In this document: positions 1-6,638 of the stretch, piece by piece
Layout: every line of letters begins with the position of its first letter
Numbering within the stretch: the first letter of the stretch is position 1
IMG/VR virus record: IMGVR_UViG_3300023445_000002
Location: 1 to 26,473 of that record
DNA from: a virus
DNA length: 26,473 nucleotides
Strand: one strand, 5' to 3'
Program-made: the position numbers and the translations under genes
Notes under the pieces: model-generated
What the model was told of the DNA's origin: nothing
Seen by the model: the letters and a program-made list of their open reading frames with translations, nothing else
Database searches by the model: none

Positions 1-1
1 T

Positions 2-1417
2 CCTAAAGGTACAGAATTTTCTGTTTCTTTGGATGGTAATTCATACCCGTTTGTAACCACTCAATCATATCAGCTTCAGGATAAAATTGGTAATGGTGTT
101 TATATTGGTGATGTTGAATCTATCCAAGGTAAACTCATGTATGAAGAATGGGTTTATGATGCAACAGACCCAACTCAAAAATTTGTTATTTTAAATAAAC
201 AGATTGACCCATCTACATTACAGATAAACATCCAACATAATATTACAGGTGGTACTATCGAAGCTTGGTCTTTGGCTGATAATATCATTAGTTTGGATAG
301 AACAAGTAAGTCGTATTTCATTCAAGAAACTTCAAATGGTTCTGTTGAAGTTTATTTCGGTGATGATATTATCGGCGCTAAACCAATCCACGATAACTTG
401 ATTAAAGTATCATATATCGCTACTGATGGCATATTGGGTAATAATATGCATCTGTTTTCTTTGGTTGGTTCTATTGATGGATATTCACCTGAGCAATTTG
501 CTTTGAGTGTGGCTTCAGCGTCAGGTGGCGGTGGCGAAAAAGAAACAATAGAATCTATTAAGATTTCAGCTCCACTATCATATGCAACACAATCAAGAGC
601 GGTCGTGCCTAGTGATTATCGTTCATTGGTTAAATCAAAATTTGGTTTCCTTGAATCAATATCTGTATGGGGCGGCGAAGATAATAACCCACCTCAATAT
701 GGTAAGGTTTTCTTGGCGGCAAAACCAACATATGGTAATGTGTTATCTAATGTGACCAAAACAGAAATCACAAAATACTTGAAATCCCTAAACATTGTTG
801 GTATTAGACCCGACGTTATTGATGCTGATTTCGTGTATGTTAATGTGGTGTCTGATGTCGAGTTCCAAGAAACGTTGACCACGGATAGAGCAAGCGACAT
901 TTCAACTAAGGTTTCAAACGCTGTTATATCATTTTTTGACTCTGATGTTGTGTCGTTCGGTTCAGAATTGATTTATTCTAGCTTGGTGTCTATTATTAAT
1001 AGTGCGTCAAGTGCCATCAAAGGCAACCTAACGCACCTTTACCTATCAAGACACTTCACTCCATCGGATACTGACTTAACTTCCGTGTCGTTGGATTATG
1101 CTAATGCTGTTTTAGAAAATACGGTGTTTAGTAGCACTTGGTTATTTGGTGGTGATAGTTATAAGATTGTTGATGATGGCTTAGGCAACCTTCATGAGTA
1201 TAAAAATGATATAAAAAGTGGTCTACTTGGTGCTATCGGTTCTGTTGATTATGAAACGGGTGTAGTCAATATCCTAGCTTATCAGTTTAATATTTCACCA
1301 AATACTCAAATTGACTTTAAAGTAACACCAACTAAGAATAATGTTCTGTCGACGCGAAACATTTTGATTCGCTTGGATGTTACATCGCCTGTTATTAATG
1401 CAGTTGGATTGAAATAA
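2..1417 (+). CDS. gp6: Baseplate wedge protein, T4 gp6-like (5'-truncated by window edge)
   Basis: The reading frame is open to the left edge (codons from base 2), so the true start lies upstream; the TTG at 29 is internal. At least 471 residues are visible, against roughly 660 for T4 gp6 (from memory). The segment APLSYATQSRAVVPSDY at 569-619, followed by a 'YRSLVKSKFGFLESISVWGGEDN' type stretch, is the signature of gp6/baseplate J proteins ('APL.fAtqgRAVt..DY..Lv'). gp6 dimers form the ring that links the six baseplate wedges and drives the sheath-contraction switch. The neighbour three bases downstream is gp7-like, matching T4 order. What is seen is the motif and the order; the function follows from the family. 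Confidence 0.88.
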   Translation, partial: PKGTEFSVSLDGNSYPFVTTQSYQLQDKIGNGVYIGDVESIQGKLMYEEWVYDATDPTQKFVILNKQIDPSTLQINIQHNITGGTIEAWSLADNIISLDRTSKSYFIQETSNGSVEVYFGDDIIGAKPIHDNLIKVSYIATDGILGNNMHLFSLVGSIDGYSPEQFALSVASASGGGGEKETIESIKISAPLSYATQSRAVVPSDYRSLVKSKFGFLESISVWGGEDNNPPQYGKVFLAAKPTYGNVLSNVTKTEITKYLKSLNIVGIRPDVIDADFVYVNVVSDVEFQETLTTDRASDISTKVSNAVISFFDSDVVSFGSELIYSSLVSIINSASSAIKGNLTHLYLSRHFTPSDTDLTSVSLDYANAVLENTVFSSTWLFGGDSYKIVDDGLGNLHEYKNDIKSGLLGAIGSVDYETGVVNILAYQFNISPNTQIDFKVTPTKNNVLSTRNILIRLDVTSPVINAVGLK

Positions 1418-1420
1418 GCC

Positions 1421-2650
1421 ATGGCTGATGTCAACGTAAAGAAAGTATCCACCTTAGTAGGTAGAATGATACCGCCACATATTGTTGAGCAATATCCAAC
1501 ATATGTTAGATTCATCCAAGCCTATTTCGAGTATACAGAAAGACAATACGGCGAATATGATATGATTGCTAATATCTTAGGATATGGCGACATTGATAAT
1601 GCTTCTCAGATTCCTGCTTATTTTGCTGAATATAAGAAACAGTATTTAAGTGTGATGCCAGGAAATATGGCTACTGATTCGCTTATACTCATAAAGAACA
1701 TACGAGATTTTTATAGAACCAAAGGTACGGAAGAATCATTTAAAATTCTGTTTAGAGCAATCTACGATAAGGATGTTGATTTCTATTACCCTAGTGTCGA
1801 TATTCTTCGTGTTTCTGACGGTAAATGGACACAGCCTACATACCTTATTCCTATTGAGCAGTCAACCGATGTTTTGAATAAGTGGGTTGGTGTTCAGTAT
1901 AAGAATGAGACTAATACGGCATATGGTATTATTGAGCATATCTTCTTAATTGATGATACAGCCAATGCAGGTAGTAAAATTTATGCGATGTTGGTTTCAT
2001 CTAACCAAGGTGGGTTCGAGTTAGGCGATGCTATCCTTTCTGTTGGTGCGTCACTACCAAGCATGACAACAAGACGATTTGAGGTGCATGACGGCTATTG
2101 GCAGGGTGATGATGGTAAGTTGAGTTCTGTTAAAAAGGTTCAGGATAGTTTCTATTATCAAGATTTCTCATATGAAATTTTATGCGAATTGTCGATTATT
2201 GAATATGCTGATTTGATTAAGCGCGTTCTCCATCCTGCAGGCATGGCTATGTTTGGTAAGTTTACTACGTTTGATGGTACTCTTGTTGATGTGAGTCAAA
2301 ATATTGGTGCTATTTGGTTATTATTATTGAGTCAGGACACAAGTGTTCGTGAAGGCGTGATTCGTGATACCGAAAATGTGTTTATTGGTCATGGTAAGAA
2401 TGTTCCTATGGATACATGGACATTTGGTTATATTGATGCCAATAGAGAAAATAATATTATCCTTAATAGATTCCCCACCGCTGGTTCTTTCGATTACTTA
2501 CCAATAACTGCATTTTTAGACCCACTTAAAGCAAGCAATATCTGGCCAGCCACAGACATATCACCCAATACTGTAGCTACTTTAGCCACAGAGTTGGGCG
2601 ATATTATAATACTAGAAGATGGTTTGTATGAACTATTCATACCGATTTAA
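1421..2650 (+). CDS. gp7: Baseplate wedge protein, short gp7-like
   Basis: This 409-residue protein resembles the C-terminal third of T4 gp7 (about 1030 residues, from memory). The matching parts are an N-terminal 'PTYVRFIQAYFEYTERQYG' helix, the DFYRTKGTEESFK...LFRAIY segment at residues 96-115, and a late VLHPAGMAMFG motif near residue 270 (T4: a 'FVHPVGFGF'-type motif). gp7 sits at the periphery of each wedge and contacts gp8, gp10 and gp6. The large N-terminal region of T4 gp7 is absent; the upstream gene ends only three bases before this start, so it is not encoded just before. The ATG at 1421 has no clear Shine-Dalgarno, which fits coupling to gp6. The family call rests on motif memory and gene order, so it is less certain than gp6 or gp8. 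Confidence 0.72.
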   Translation: MADVNVKKVSTLVGRMIPPHIVEQYPTYVRFIQAYFEYTERQYGEYDMIANILGYGDIDNASQIPAYFAEYKKQYLSVMPGNMATDSLILIKNIRDFYRTKGTEESFKILFRAIYDKDVDFYYPSVDILRVSDGKWTQPTYLIPIEQSTDVLNKWVGVQYKNETNTAYGIIEHIFLIDDTANAGSKIYAMLVSSNQGGFELGDAILSVGASLPSMTTRRFEVHDGYWQGDDGKLSSVKKVQDSFYYQDFSYEILCELSIIEYADLIKRVLHPAGMAMFGKFTTFDGTLVDVSQNIGAIWLLLLSQDTSVREGVIRDTENVFIGHGKNVPMDTWTFGYIDANRENNIILNRFPTAGSFDYLPITAFLDPLKASNIWPATDISPNTVATLATELGDIIILEDGLYELFIPI

Positions 2651-2665
2651 TATGTATGGTTTCGC

Positions 2666-2673
2666 GATAAATA
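2666..2673 (+). promoter_or_regulatory. T4-type late promoter, GATAAATA
   Basis: This is a 7/8 match to the T4 late consensus TATAAATA in the gp7-fibre intergenic space. With T4 geometry (octamer at -13 to -6), transcription would begin near 2679, leaving a leader of about 31 bases with GGAG at 2698-2701 before the ATG at 2710. It marks the left border of the fibre cassette. Confidence 0.65.
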
Positions 2674-2709
2674 ACTATACAACAAATATTCGTCAATGGA
2701 GTCGATAGC

Positions 2710-3993
2710 ATGGCACAAATAAAATTATCACAATTACCTTCAAGTGTTGCTCCTAGTTCGAGTGCTGAAGTTTTTGTTGTTGATGGTGGCGTATCCTATA
2801 AAACTAGCATCCTGAATATCATTAAGCAAGTAAGGAATATTGACCCACTTGTTCACATCCCATTCAAACGGCAGGATGATGAAGTTGCATTGAGTGGCAT
2901 GCAGACGTTCACACGCTTAGACACTCCAGACCCAGTTGACCCTACTTTATCGAAAGCAGTAACATATATTGACCCACTAACTAACCTAGTTACTAGAGCG
3001 GCTTTAGGCGCACCACGCTTTGAACGCATGGCAGATGGTGGCACAGGTATATTGTTGGAGGGGGCTAGTACGAATCTTTGCACTAACTCCGAAGTGGGAG
3101 TTAGAGCGCACGCGGTGGCGCGTGCGCTAGGTATTGCCCCTGATGGAACATTTACGGCAGAGAATTTTGTTAAAACGGCAGTAACTAGCGCTATGAATAT
3201 AGGACATTTCACCCTCGGCACACCAGCCGCTGTTGGCACTGTAATGACTGTATCATTATACATGAAACCCATTGGTAATGGTGCTTCCTACGGGATACAA
3301 AGTCCTATGTTTGGGTTTATCAACATGCCAAAACCTGAACTAGACCCTAATGCGGTTTACAACCCTGTTACAGGGTACTATCGTGTACAGGCTCAAGTGA
3401 CTTCCACGGGCAATGTTGGCAACCTGCGAATATATCATAACAGCTTTTCGACTTCCGCAGGGAATGGTATTGACGGAAACTACGTTTGGGGCGCACAAGT
3501 AGAAGCCCTCCCCTTCGCCTCATCATATATCCCCACAACCACTGCGGCGGTTACTAGGGCGGCTGACAAATTGAGTCTTGCTTTATCGGGCAATATGAGT
3601 TTAATGCACAATGTGTCGGTAATTGCTGATTGTGATTTCTTCAACATCGCATCACTTCAATACCAAGGCATATTAGATAGTGGTGGGGGCAACAGGTTTG
3701 TCTTTCATACTTTAGCTAATGGTACATTCCAGAATTATGCGGGACAATCATCATGGGGTGGGTCTATCTCCCCCGACACAGTTACTAGACTGGCTATTTC
3801 AAACGACACTACCAAGCGTAGCTACCAAGACGGGGTATTAGTCACTTCTATCTCAAATCAAAATACATATGAACCAAACAACCCTCTACTAATAGGCAGG
3901 TTTTTCAACAATACATTCCCAATGTACGGTCACATCCGCAACTTCCGCATATACGACCAAGCACTCACTTCAGTAGAAATAGCAGCGGCATAA
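2710..3993 (+). CDS. Tail fibre / receptor-binding protein with C-terminal LamG-like domain
   Basis: 427 residues. The N-terminus (MAQIKLSQLPSSVAPSSSAE...VDGG) is the short virion-anchor type found on many phage fibres ('ikiSqLPaat...e...vvqgG'). The middle 'PRFERMADGGTGILLEGAST' plus NLC is the 'PRfd...g.giLiE.a.TNL' signature that precedes a carbohydrate-binding-like domain. The C-terminal ~115 residues, ending GHIRNFRIYDQALTSVEIA, look like a LamG/concanavalin-type beta-sandwich (Laminin_G_3). GGAG at 2698-2701 sets the ATG. Base composition rises after about 2860 (38% GC in 2761-2820; 52% in 2881-2940; 58% in 3061-3120), which suggests a chimera of a native anchor and an acquired tip. Two abutting perfect palindromes lie in frame at 3083-3128. 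The likely role is host adhesion. Confidence 0.82.
   Translation: MAQIKLSQLPSSVAPSSSAEVFVVDGGVSYKTSILNIIKQVRNIDPLVHIPFKRQDDEVALSGMQTFTRLDTPDPVDPTLSKAVTYIDPLTNLVTRAALGAPRFERMADGGTGILLEGASTNLCTNSEVGVRAHAVARALGIAPDGTFTAENFVKTAVTSAMNIGHFTLGTPAAVGTVMTVSLYMKPIGNGASYGIQSPMFGFINMPKPELDPNAVYNPVTGYYRVQAQVTSTGNVGNLRIYHNSFSTSAGNGIDGNYVWGAQVEALPFASSYIPTTTAAVTRAADKLSLALSGNMSLMHNVSVIADCDFFNIASLQYQGILDSGGGNRFVFHTLANGTFQNYAGQSSWGGSISPDTVTRLAISNDTTKRSYQDGVLVTSISNQNTYEPNNPLLIGRFFNNTFPMYGHIRNFRIYDQALTSVEIAAA
3083..3128. repeat. Two abutting perfect palindromes inside fibre gene
   Basis: First hairpin: CTAACTCC (3083-3090), loop GAAGTG, GGAGTTAG (3097-3104). Second, starting at the next base: AGCGCACGCG (3105-3114), loop GTGG, CGCGTGCGCT (3119-3128). 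Both stems are perfect. They lie between the TNLC and APDGTFTAENF parts of the fibre, a place where related proteins vary. The second stem is 90% G+C in an AT-rich phage. Confidence 0.9.
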
Positions 3994-4002
3994 GGAGACA
4001 CT

Positions 4003-4383
4003 ATGAAAGACTTAATCACATACTCAAAAGACGTAACACTATTGCTTGCAGAAGTGGAAGCTAAGCTACCTGACTATCTCATTAAAGATGAGCAGGATAA
4101 GCCCATAGGCTTTGCTATTACTAAAACACCCACAGTCCGCAAAGGCAATAAAACGCTGTCCATTGTGCGCTGTACAGTCGATGAAGTGGCATTGATTAAG
4201 ACCTTAACTACCATGACTATCCTTTCAGAAGTAGCCATGGGTGGTGACTTGCTCAAAGCAATGACAAAAGCTAAGCGAAAGCTATATGACACTGTACATG
4301 ACCAGACACCACAAACAATCACAATGGAAGATGGCTCAACTCACACTTACACTCCGCCTGCGCTAATAGGAGCGTTTGCATAA
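4003..4383 (+). CDS. Small tail-fibre-associated protein, unknown function
   Basis: 126 residues with no motif I can tie to an activity. It is mixed alpha/beta by appearance, with a charged central part and a C-terminal TMEDGSTHTYTPPALIGAFA tail. The start is clear: AAGGAG at 3992-3997 overlaps the stop of the fibre gene. It ends TAATG, so translation is coupled to the next fibre gene. The location between two fibre-like genes suggests a structural or chaperone role, but this is position only. Proteins of this look occur beside tail fibres in phages and prophages, as far as I recall. Confidence 0.7.
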   Translation: MKDLITYSKDVTLLLAEVEAKLPDYLIKDEQDKPIGFAITKTPTVRKGNKTLSIVRCTVDEVALIKTLTTMTILSEVAMGGDLLKAMTKAKRKLYDTVHDQTPQTITMEDGSTHTYTPPALIGAFA

Positions 4384-5171
4384 TGGCACAGTTAAAGAGT
4401 AGTTCTCAAACAAGGATTGATGAAGGTAATGCCATAGCCACAGCAGCCCTAGCAGCATCAGATGCAGTAGCCGCCGCAGATGCAGTAGCCGCCGCAGATG
4501 CAGCAGTCGAAGTAACAGCAGGGCGCACGAACAGTGTGAGGCGTGCGGATGGTACTTGGTCAGCAAAGGCTAGACGGCTTCCTGATAATTATGCTCTACA
4601 AACATGGGGTGACGATTTAGCTACAGGTGCTTATGATGTTTATCTAACAGTAGCCCAAAACGGATTACCCACGGGTTGGTGGTATATCGAAGTCATGCGG
4701 CATGTTAACGATTTATCTAGTAATCAATATAGATACTTAAGAGCCACCCCACTGACTTCAACACTAGCCGCACAGCCCGTCCATCATTGCAGTGTTAGAG
4801 CTGGTGCATGGTCAGCTTGGACTCCTGTAGGTGATAATCCTCTCACTTGGTACACACCTACGTTTTTGAATAGTTGGGCTGATTTCGGGGGGAATTTGAG
4901 CGCTCGATATACCAAGGATTTAACAAACGGCATAGTGTACATAAAAGGTGCTGTTAAAGGCGGTTCAAACACAGCAATAACATATATGTTTACGCTTCCT
5001 GTTGGTATGCGCCCATCTTCCAATATTCTAACGTCCCAAGTAACATTTGGCGGAAGTGGCAGGGTTGACATATACTCTACAGGTGAAGTGGTGTTTGTTG
5101 CTGCTATTCCTCACACGGGCGACGCATTCTCATATTTATCAATTAGCGCAACGTTCAAGGCGGAGCAGTAA
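4383..5171 (+). CDS. Tail fibre-like protein with Ala-rich repeat stem
   Basis: 262 residues. The N-terminus (about 15-45) is an alanine-rich, probably helical stem (DAVAAADAVAAADAA) encoded by tandem 18-bp repeats. The middle, RLPDNYALQTWGDDLATGAYDVY...GWWYIEVMRH, resembles the pyocin-knob-type domain of phage fibres ('lptGwyyvev..h'). The C-terminal ~110 residues (TWYTPTFLNSWADFGG...TLPVGMRPS) look like a beta-rich fibre tip ('lP.GyRP'). Translation is coupled by TAATG, with AGGAG at 4368-4372. It is probably a second receptor-binding fibre, or the distal part of a fibre assembled with the upstream protein. Confidence 0.78.
   Translation: MAQLKSSSQTRIDEGNAIATAALAASDAVAAADAVAAADAAVEVTAGRTNSVRRADGTWSAKARRLPDNYALQTWGDDLATGAYDVYLTVAQNGLPTGWWYIEVMRHVNDLSSNQYRYLRATPLTSTLAAQPVHHCSVRAGAWSAWTPVGDNPLTWYTPTFLNSWADFGGNLSARYTKDLTNGIVYIKGAVKGGSNTAITYMFTLPVGMRPSSNILTSQVTFGGSGRVDIYSTGEVVFVAAIPHTGDAFSYLSISATFKAEQ
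4461..4496 (+). repeat. Tandem 18-bp repeat encoding DAVAAA
   Basis: Two exact copies (4461-4478 and 4479-4496) of an 18-base unit, followed by the start of a diverging third (GATGCAGCAG from 4497). It encodes the alanine-rich stem of the fibre protein. Exact identity suggests recent slippage or expansion. Confidence 0.93.
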
Positions 5172-5174
5172 AAC

Positions 5175-5531
5175 ATGAAACTTATACATAAATACGACTC
5201 TAAAACCAAGCTGTACACAGAAGACGAACTACTTAGTTCAGATGTGGATTCTACAACAGCTAAAACATACACTATCCCACCTAATGCCACTGACATTCAG
5301 CCCGTAGGCTTCCATGTACCAAAGTGGGGTGGTAAGGCATGGGTAGAAGGCGATGTGCCTGCAAGGGACACGTTCAAGTCAGGAATTATAGCTACACAAT
5401 ATCAGCGTGATAGAGTGTACCCAACTATACAAGAACAGCTTGATATGCAATACCATGATATGGTGAATGGCACGACAACATGGAAAGATACTATCTTAGC
5501 TATTAAAGCTAAATACCCTAAACCAGTGTAA
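5175..5531 (+). CDS. XkdW-like phage tail protein
   Basis: 118 residues. The C-terminal half (YPTIQEQLDMQYHDMVNGTT followed by TWKDTILAIKAKYPKP) matches the pattern 'YP...eqLDmlY.d..ng...W...I..iK.kYPKP' of XkdW-like and related tail-fibre-adjacent proteins. The N-terminal half contains a 'PPNATDIQPVGFHVPKW' segment like the 'T.ipPp......P.fdg..W' of fibre assembly proteins. These are usually encoded just after a tail fibre and are thought to act as fibre chaperones or tail accessories. Its position right after a fibre gene agrees. GGAG at 5162-5165 serves the ATG. A second gene with a similar C-terminal pattern lies at 18758. Confidence 0.75.
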   Translation: MKLIHKYDSKTKLYTEDELLSSDVDSTTAKTYTIPPNATDIQPVGFHVPKWGGKAWVEGDVPARDTFKSGIIATQYQRDRVYPTIQEQLDMQYHDMVNGTTTWKDTILAIKAKYPKPV

Positions 5532-5854
5532 TGCGTATTATCAAACGGAGCGGCTTTCCGATTCCTAGAGGTATGGATGCAATTACAATCGGTAGTTGGA
5601 TATTCATTCGTCCTGATGCTGGGGTGAGTGTTCTGCCCCATGAGATTGTGCATGTTGAACAGTTTCAGAGCGACTGGCTATTCCCTATCAAGTACATTTT
5701 TAAGCGCGAGTACAGGTACAAGGCGGAGATAGAAGCTTATAAAGTTTCAATACAAACTGGATTAAATCTACATGATGCAGTTTATTATTTATTGCATAAC
5801 TATGGTTTTCATAAAACAGAAGAAGAAATAAAGGTAGACTTGGAAGAACTATGA
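5531..5854 (+). CDS. HExxH metallopeptidase-like small protein
   Basis: 107 residues. The motif L-P-H-E-I-V-H-V-E-Q places an HExxH zinc site at residues 37-41. A candidate third ligand, glutamate 66 or 68, lies in the downstream segment YRYKAEIEAY, the usual spacing for small gluzincin-like folds. No signal peptide or membrane helix is seen. The start overlaps the upstream stop (TAATG), and the end overlaps the next start (ATGA). Part of it is AT-rich (14 G+C in 60 bases at 5761-5820), unlike the fibre genes before it. Activity is inferred from the motif only; the substrate could be a virion protein or cell wall, or the protein may be inactive. Confidence 0.68.
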   Translation: MRIIKRSGFPIPRGMDAITIGSWIFIRPDAGVSVLPHEIVHVEQFQSDWLFPIKYIFKREYRYKAEIEAYKVSIQTGLNLHDAVYYLLHNYGFHKTEEEIKVDLEEL

Positions 5855-6180
5855 CAGAACTAAATCGACGAGCCGAAGATATTAAGATTGCACAGCTTTC
5901 ATCTATGACTCAAACGCATCATGGCAAGATTGCTGAAATTGAAAGGACTTTAGGCAAAACCCCAGACCCTAAAACATTAAGGTACATGGAACACGTCATT
6001 ACAGAACTACCGTCAACCGATGACCTTAAAGAGTGCGTAAAAGCCCGTAGTGAACGTAGTGCGATGTTCAAGCGTGTAGCTTGGGGTGTCATGGGGACAG
6101 TGTTCGGCACTATAGCCTTAGCTACAATGGCGCTGGTCTGGCAGGGCATTGCACTAGCCATGCAAGGAGGCACAAAATGA
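5851..6180 (+). CDS. Membrane-anchored small protein (holin- or XhlA-like topology)
   Basis: 109 residues. The N-terminal ~70 are charged and helix-prone (RRAEDIKIAQLSSMTQTHHGKIAEIERTLG), followed by one clear membrane segment (VAWGVMGTVFGTIALATMALVWQGIALAM, about residues 74-102). This soluble helix plus single C-terminal membrane anchor is the layout of XhlA-type and some class III holin-associated proteins. The start overlaps the HExxH gene (ATGA), and the end overlaps the next membrane-protein gene. A lysis role is plausible from topology and neighbours but is not shown by sequence. Confidence 0.65.
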   Translation: MTELNRRAEDIKIAQLSSMTQTHHGKIAEIERTLGKTPDPKTLRYMEHVITELPSTDDLKECVKARSERSAMFKRVAWGVMGTVFGTIALATMALVWQGIALAMQGGTK

Positions 6181-6536
6181 TGTACTTAATTGATGCAGGA
6201 AGGGTTACGCTATTCTCTATCTTCCTTGTTGCGACACTTAGATTCTTCTATTTAGCATGGCAAACGCACAATGCACATTCAGATGATGCTGTTGTGCAAC
6301 AACACTTTCTTGAGCATGCCGTAGCTTCATCGTTTGCATTCATAGGGTCGCTGATTGGTGTTCTATACTCAATCGTACATTTATTCAGCGCAGAGCAAGG
6401 CACAATGCCAGAAATACCTTTCACAGTGGCGCTATTTTTCCTACTCGTAAGCGGCATTGCATTTATGGTGCATATGATAAAAGAGCAGTCCCCAAGTCAT
6501 CCGTTTTATGTCAGGGAGCATGGCGAAGATGAGTAG
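6177..6536 (+). CDS. Three-helix membrane protein, possible holin
   Basis: 119 residues from ATG 6177. The frame is open from further upstream, but AAGGAGG at 6164-6170, six bases before this ATG, decides the start. Three hydrophobic segments are visible: about residues 9-28 (VTLFSIFLVATLRFFYLAW), 49-70 (SSFAFIGSLIGVLYSIVHLF) and 80-100 (FTVALFFLLVSGIAFMVHMI). The C-terminus is charged (VREHGEDE). Three helices, small size and a charged tail fit class I holins, but many small phage membrane proteins share this. It follows another membrane protein with a 4-base overlap and ends the cassette. Confidence 0.66.
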   Translation: MMYLIDAGRVTLFSIFLVATLRFFYLAWQTHNAHSDDAVVQQHFLEHAVASSFAFIGSLIGVLYSIVHLFSAEQGTMPEIPFTVALFFLLVSGIAFMVHMIKEQSPSHPFYVREHGEDE

Positions 6537-6594
6537 CTAGTATAGCTATGAAAGTCGGCACGCTTACACCGCCAGCTTTAGAATCGACGCATTT

Positions 6595-6608
6595 GCTTAA
6601 TTTTAAGC
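6595..6608. repeat. Short perfect palindrome in the cassette-gp8 gap
   Basis: GCTTAA (6595-6600), loop TT, TTAAGC (6603-6608), just upstream of the late promoter at 6612. There is no T-run after it, so it is a weak terminator candidate. The 102-base gap 6537-6638 otherwise shows only the promoter and a GAGGA Shine-Dalgarno at 6626-6630. Confidence 0.7.
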
Positions 6609-6611
6609 ACG

Positions 6612-6619
6612 AATAAATA
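6612..6619 (+). promoter_or_regulatory. T4-type late promoter, AATAAATA
   Basis: 7/8 match to TATAAATA upstream of gp8. The expected start near 6625 lies directly before GAGGA at 6626-6630 and 14 bases before the ATG at 6639. The 13 bases from 6612 (AATAAATAACAAT) recur exactly at 21325. Confidence 0.62.
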
Positions 6620-6638
6620 ACAATAGAGGAATTTTGAT

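Noticed and set aside
3362-3376. Palindrome ACCCTG-TTA-CAGGGT in the fibre gene
   Set aside because: Only six base pairs within coding sequence; such short palindromes are expected by chance, unlike the double one at 3083-3128.
4524-4547. Inverted repeat CGCACG ... CGTGCG in the second fibre gene
   Set aside because: Six pairs with a 12-base loop; superficially like the second arm at 3105-3128 but too short to call a related copy.
5187-5194. CATAAATA near the start of the XkdW-like gene
   Set aside because: It lies within coding sequence just after the start codon, with no gene start placed to use it.
6081-6176. Upstream extension of the three-helix membrane protein
   Set aside because: The segment overlaps the previous gene, and AAGGAGG at 6164-6170 clearly points to ATG 6177.
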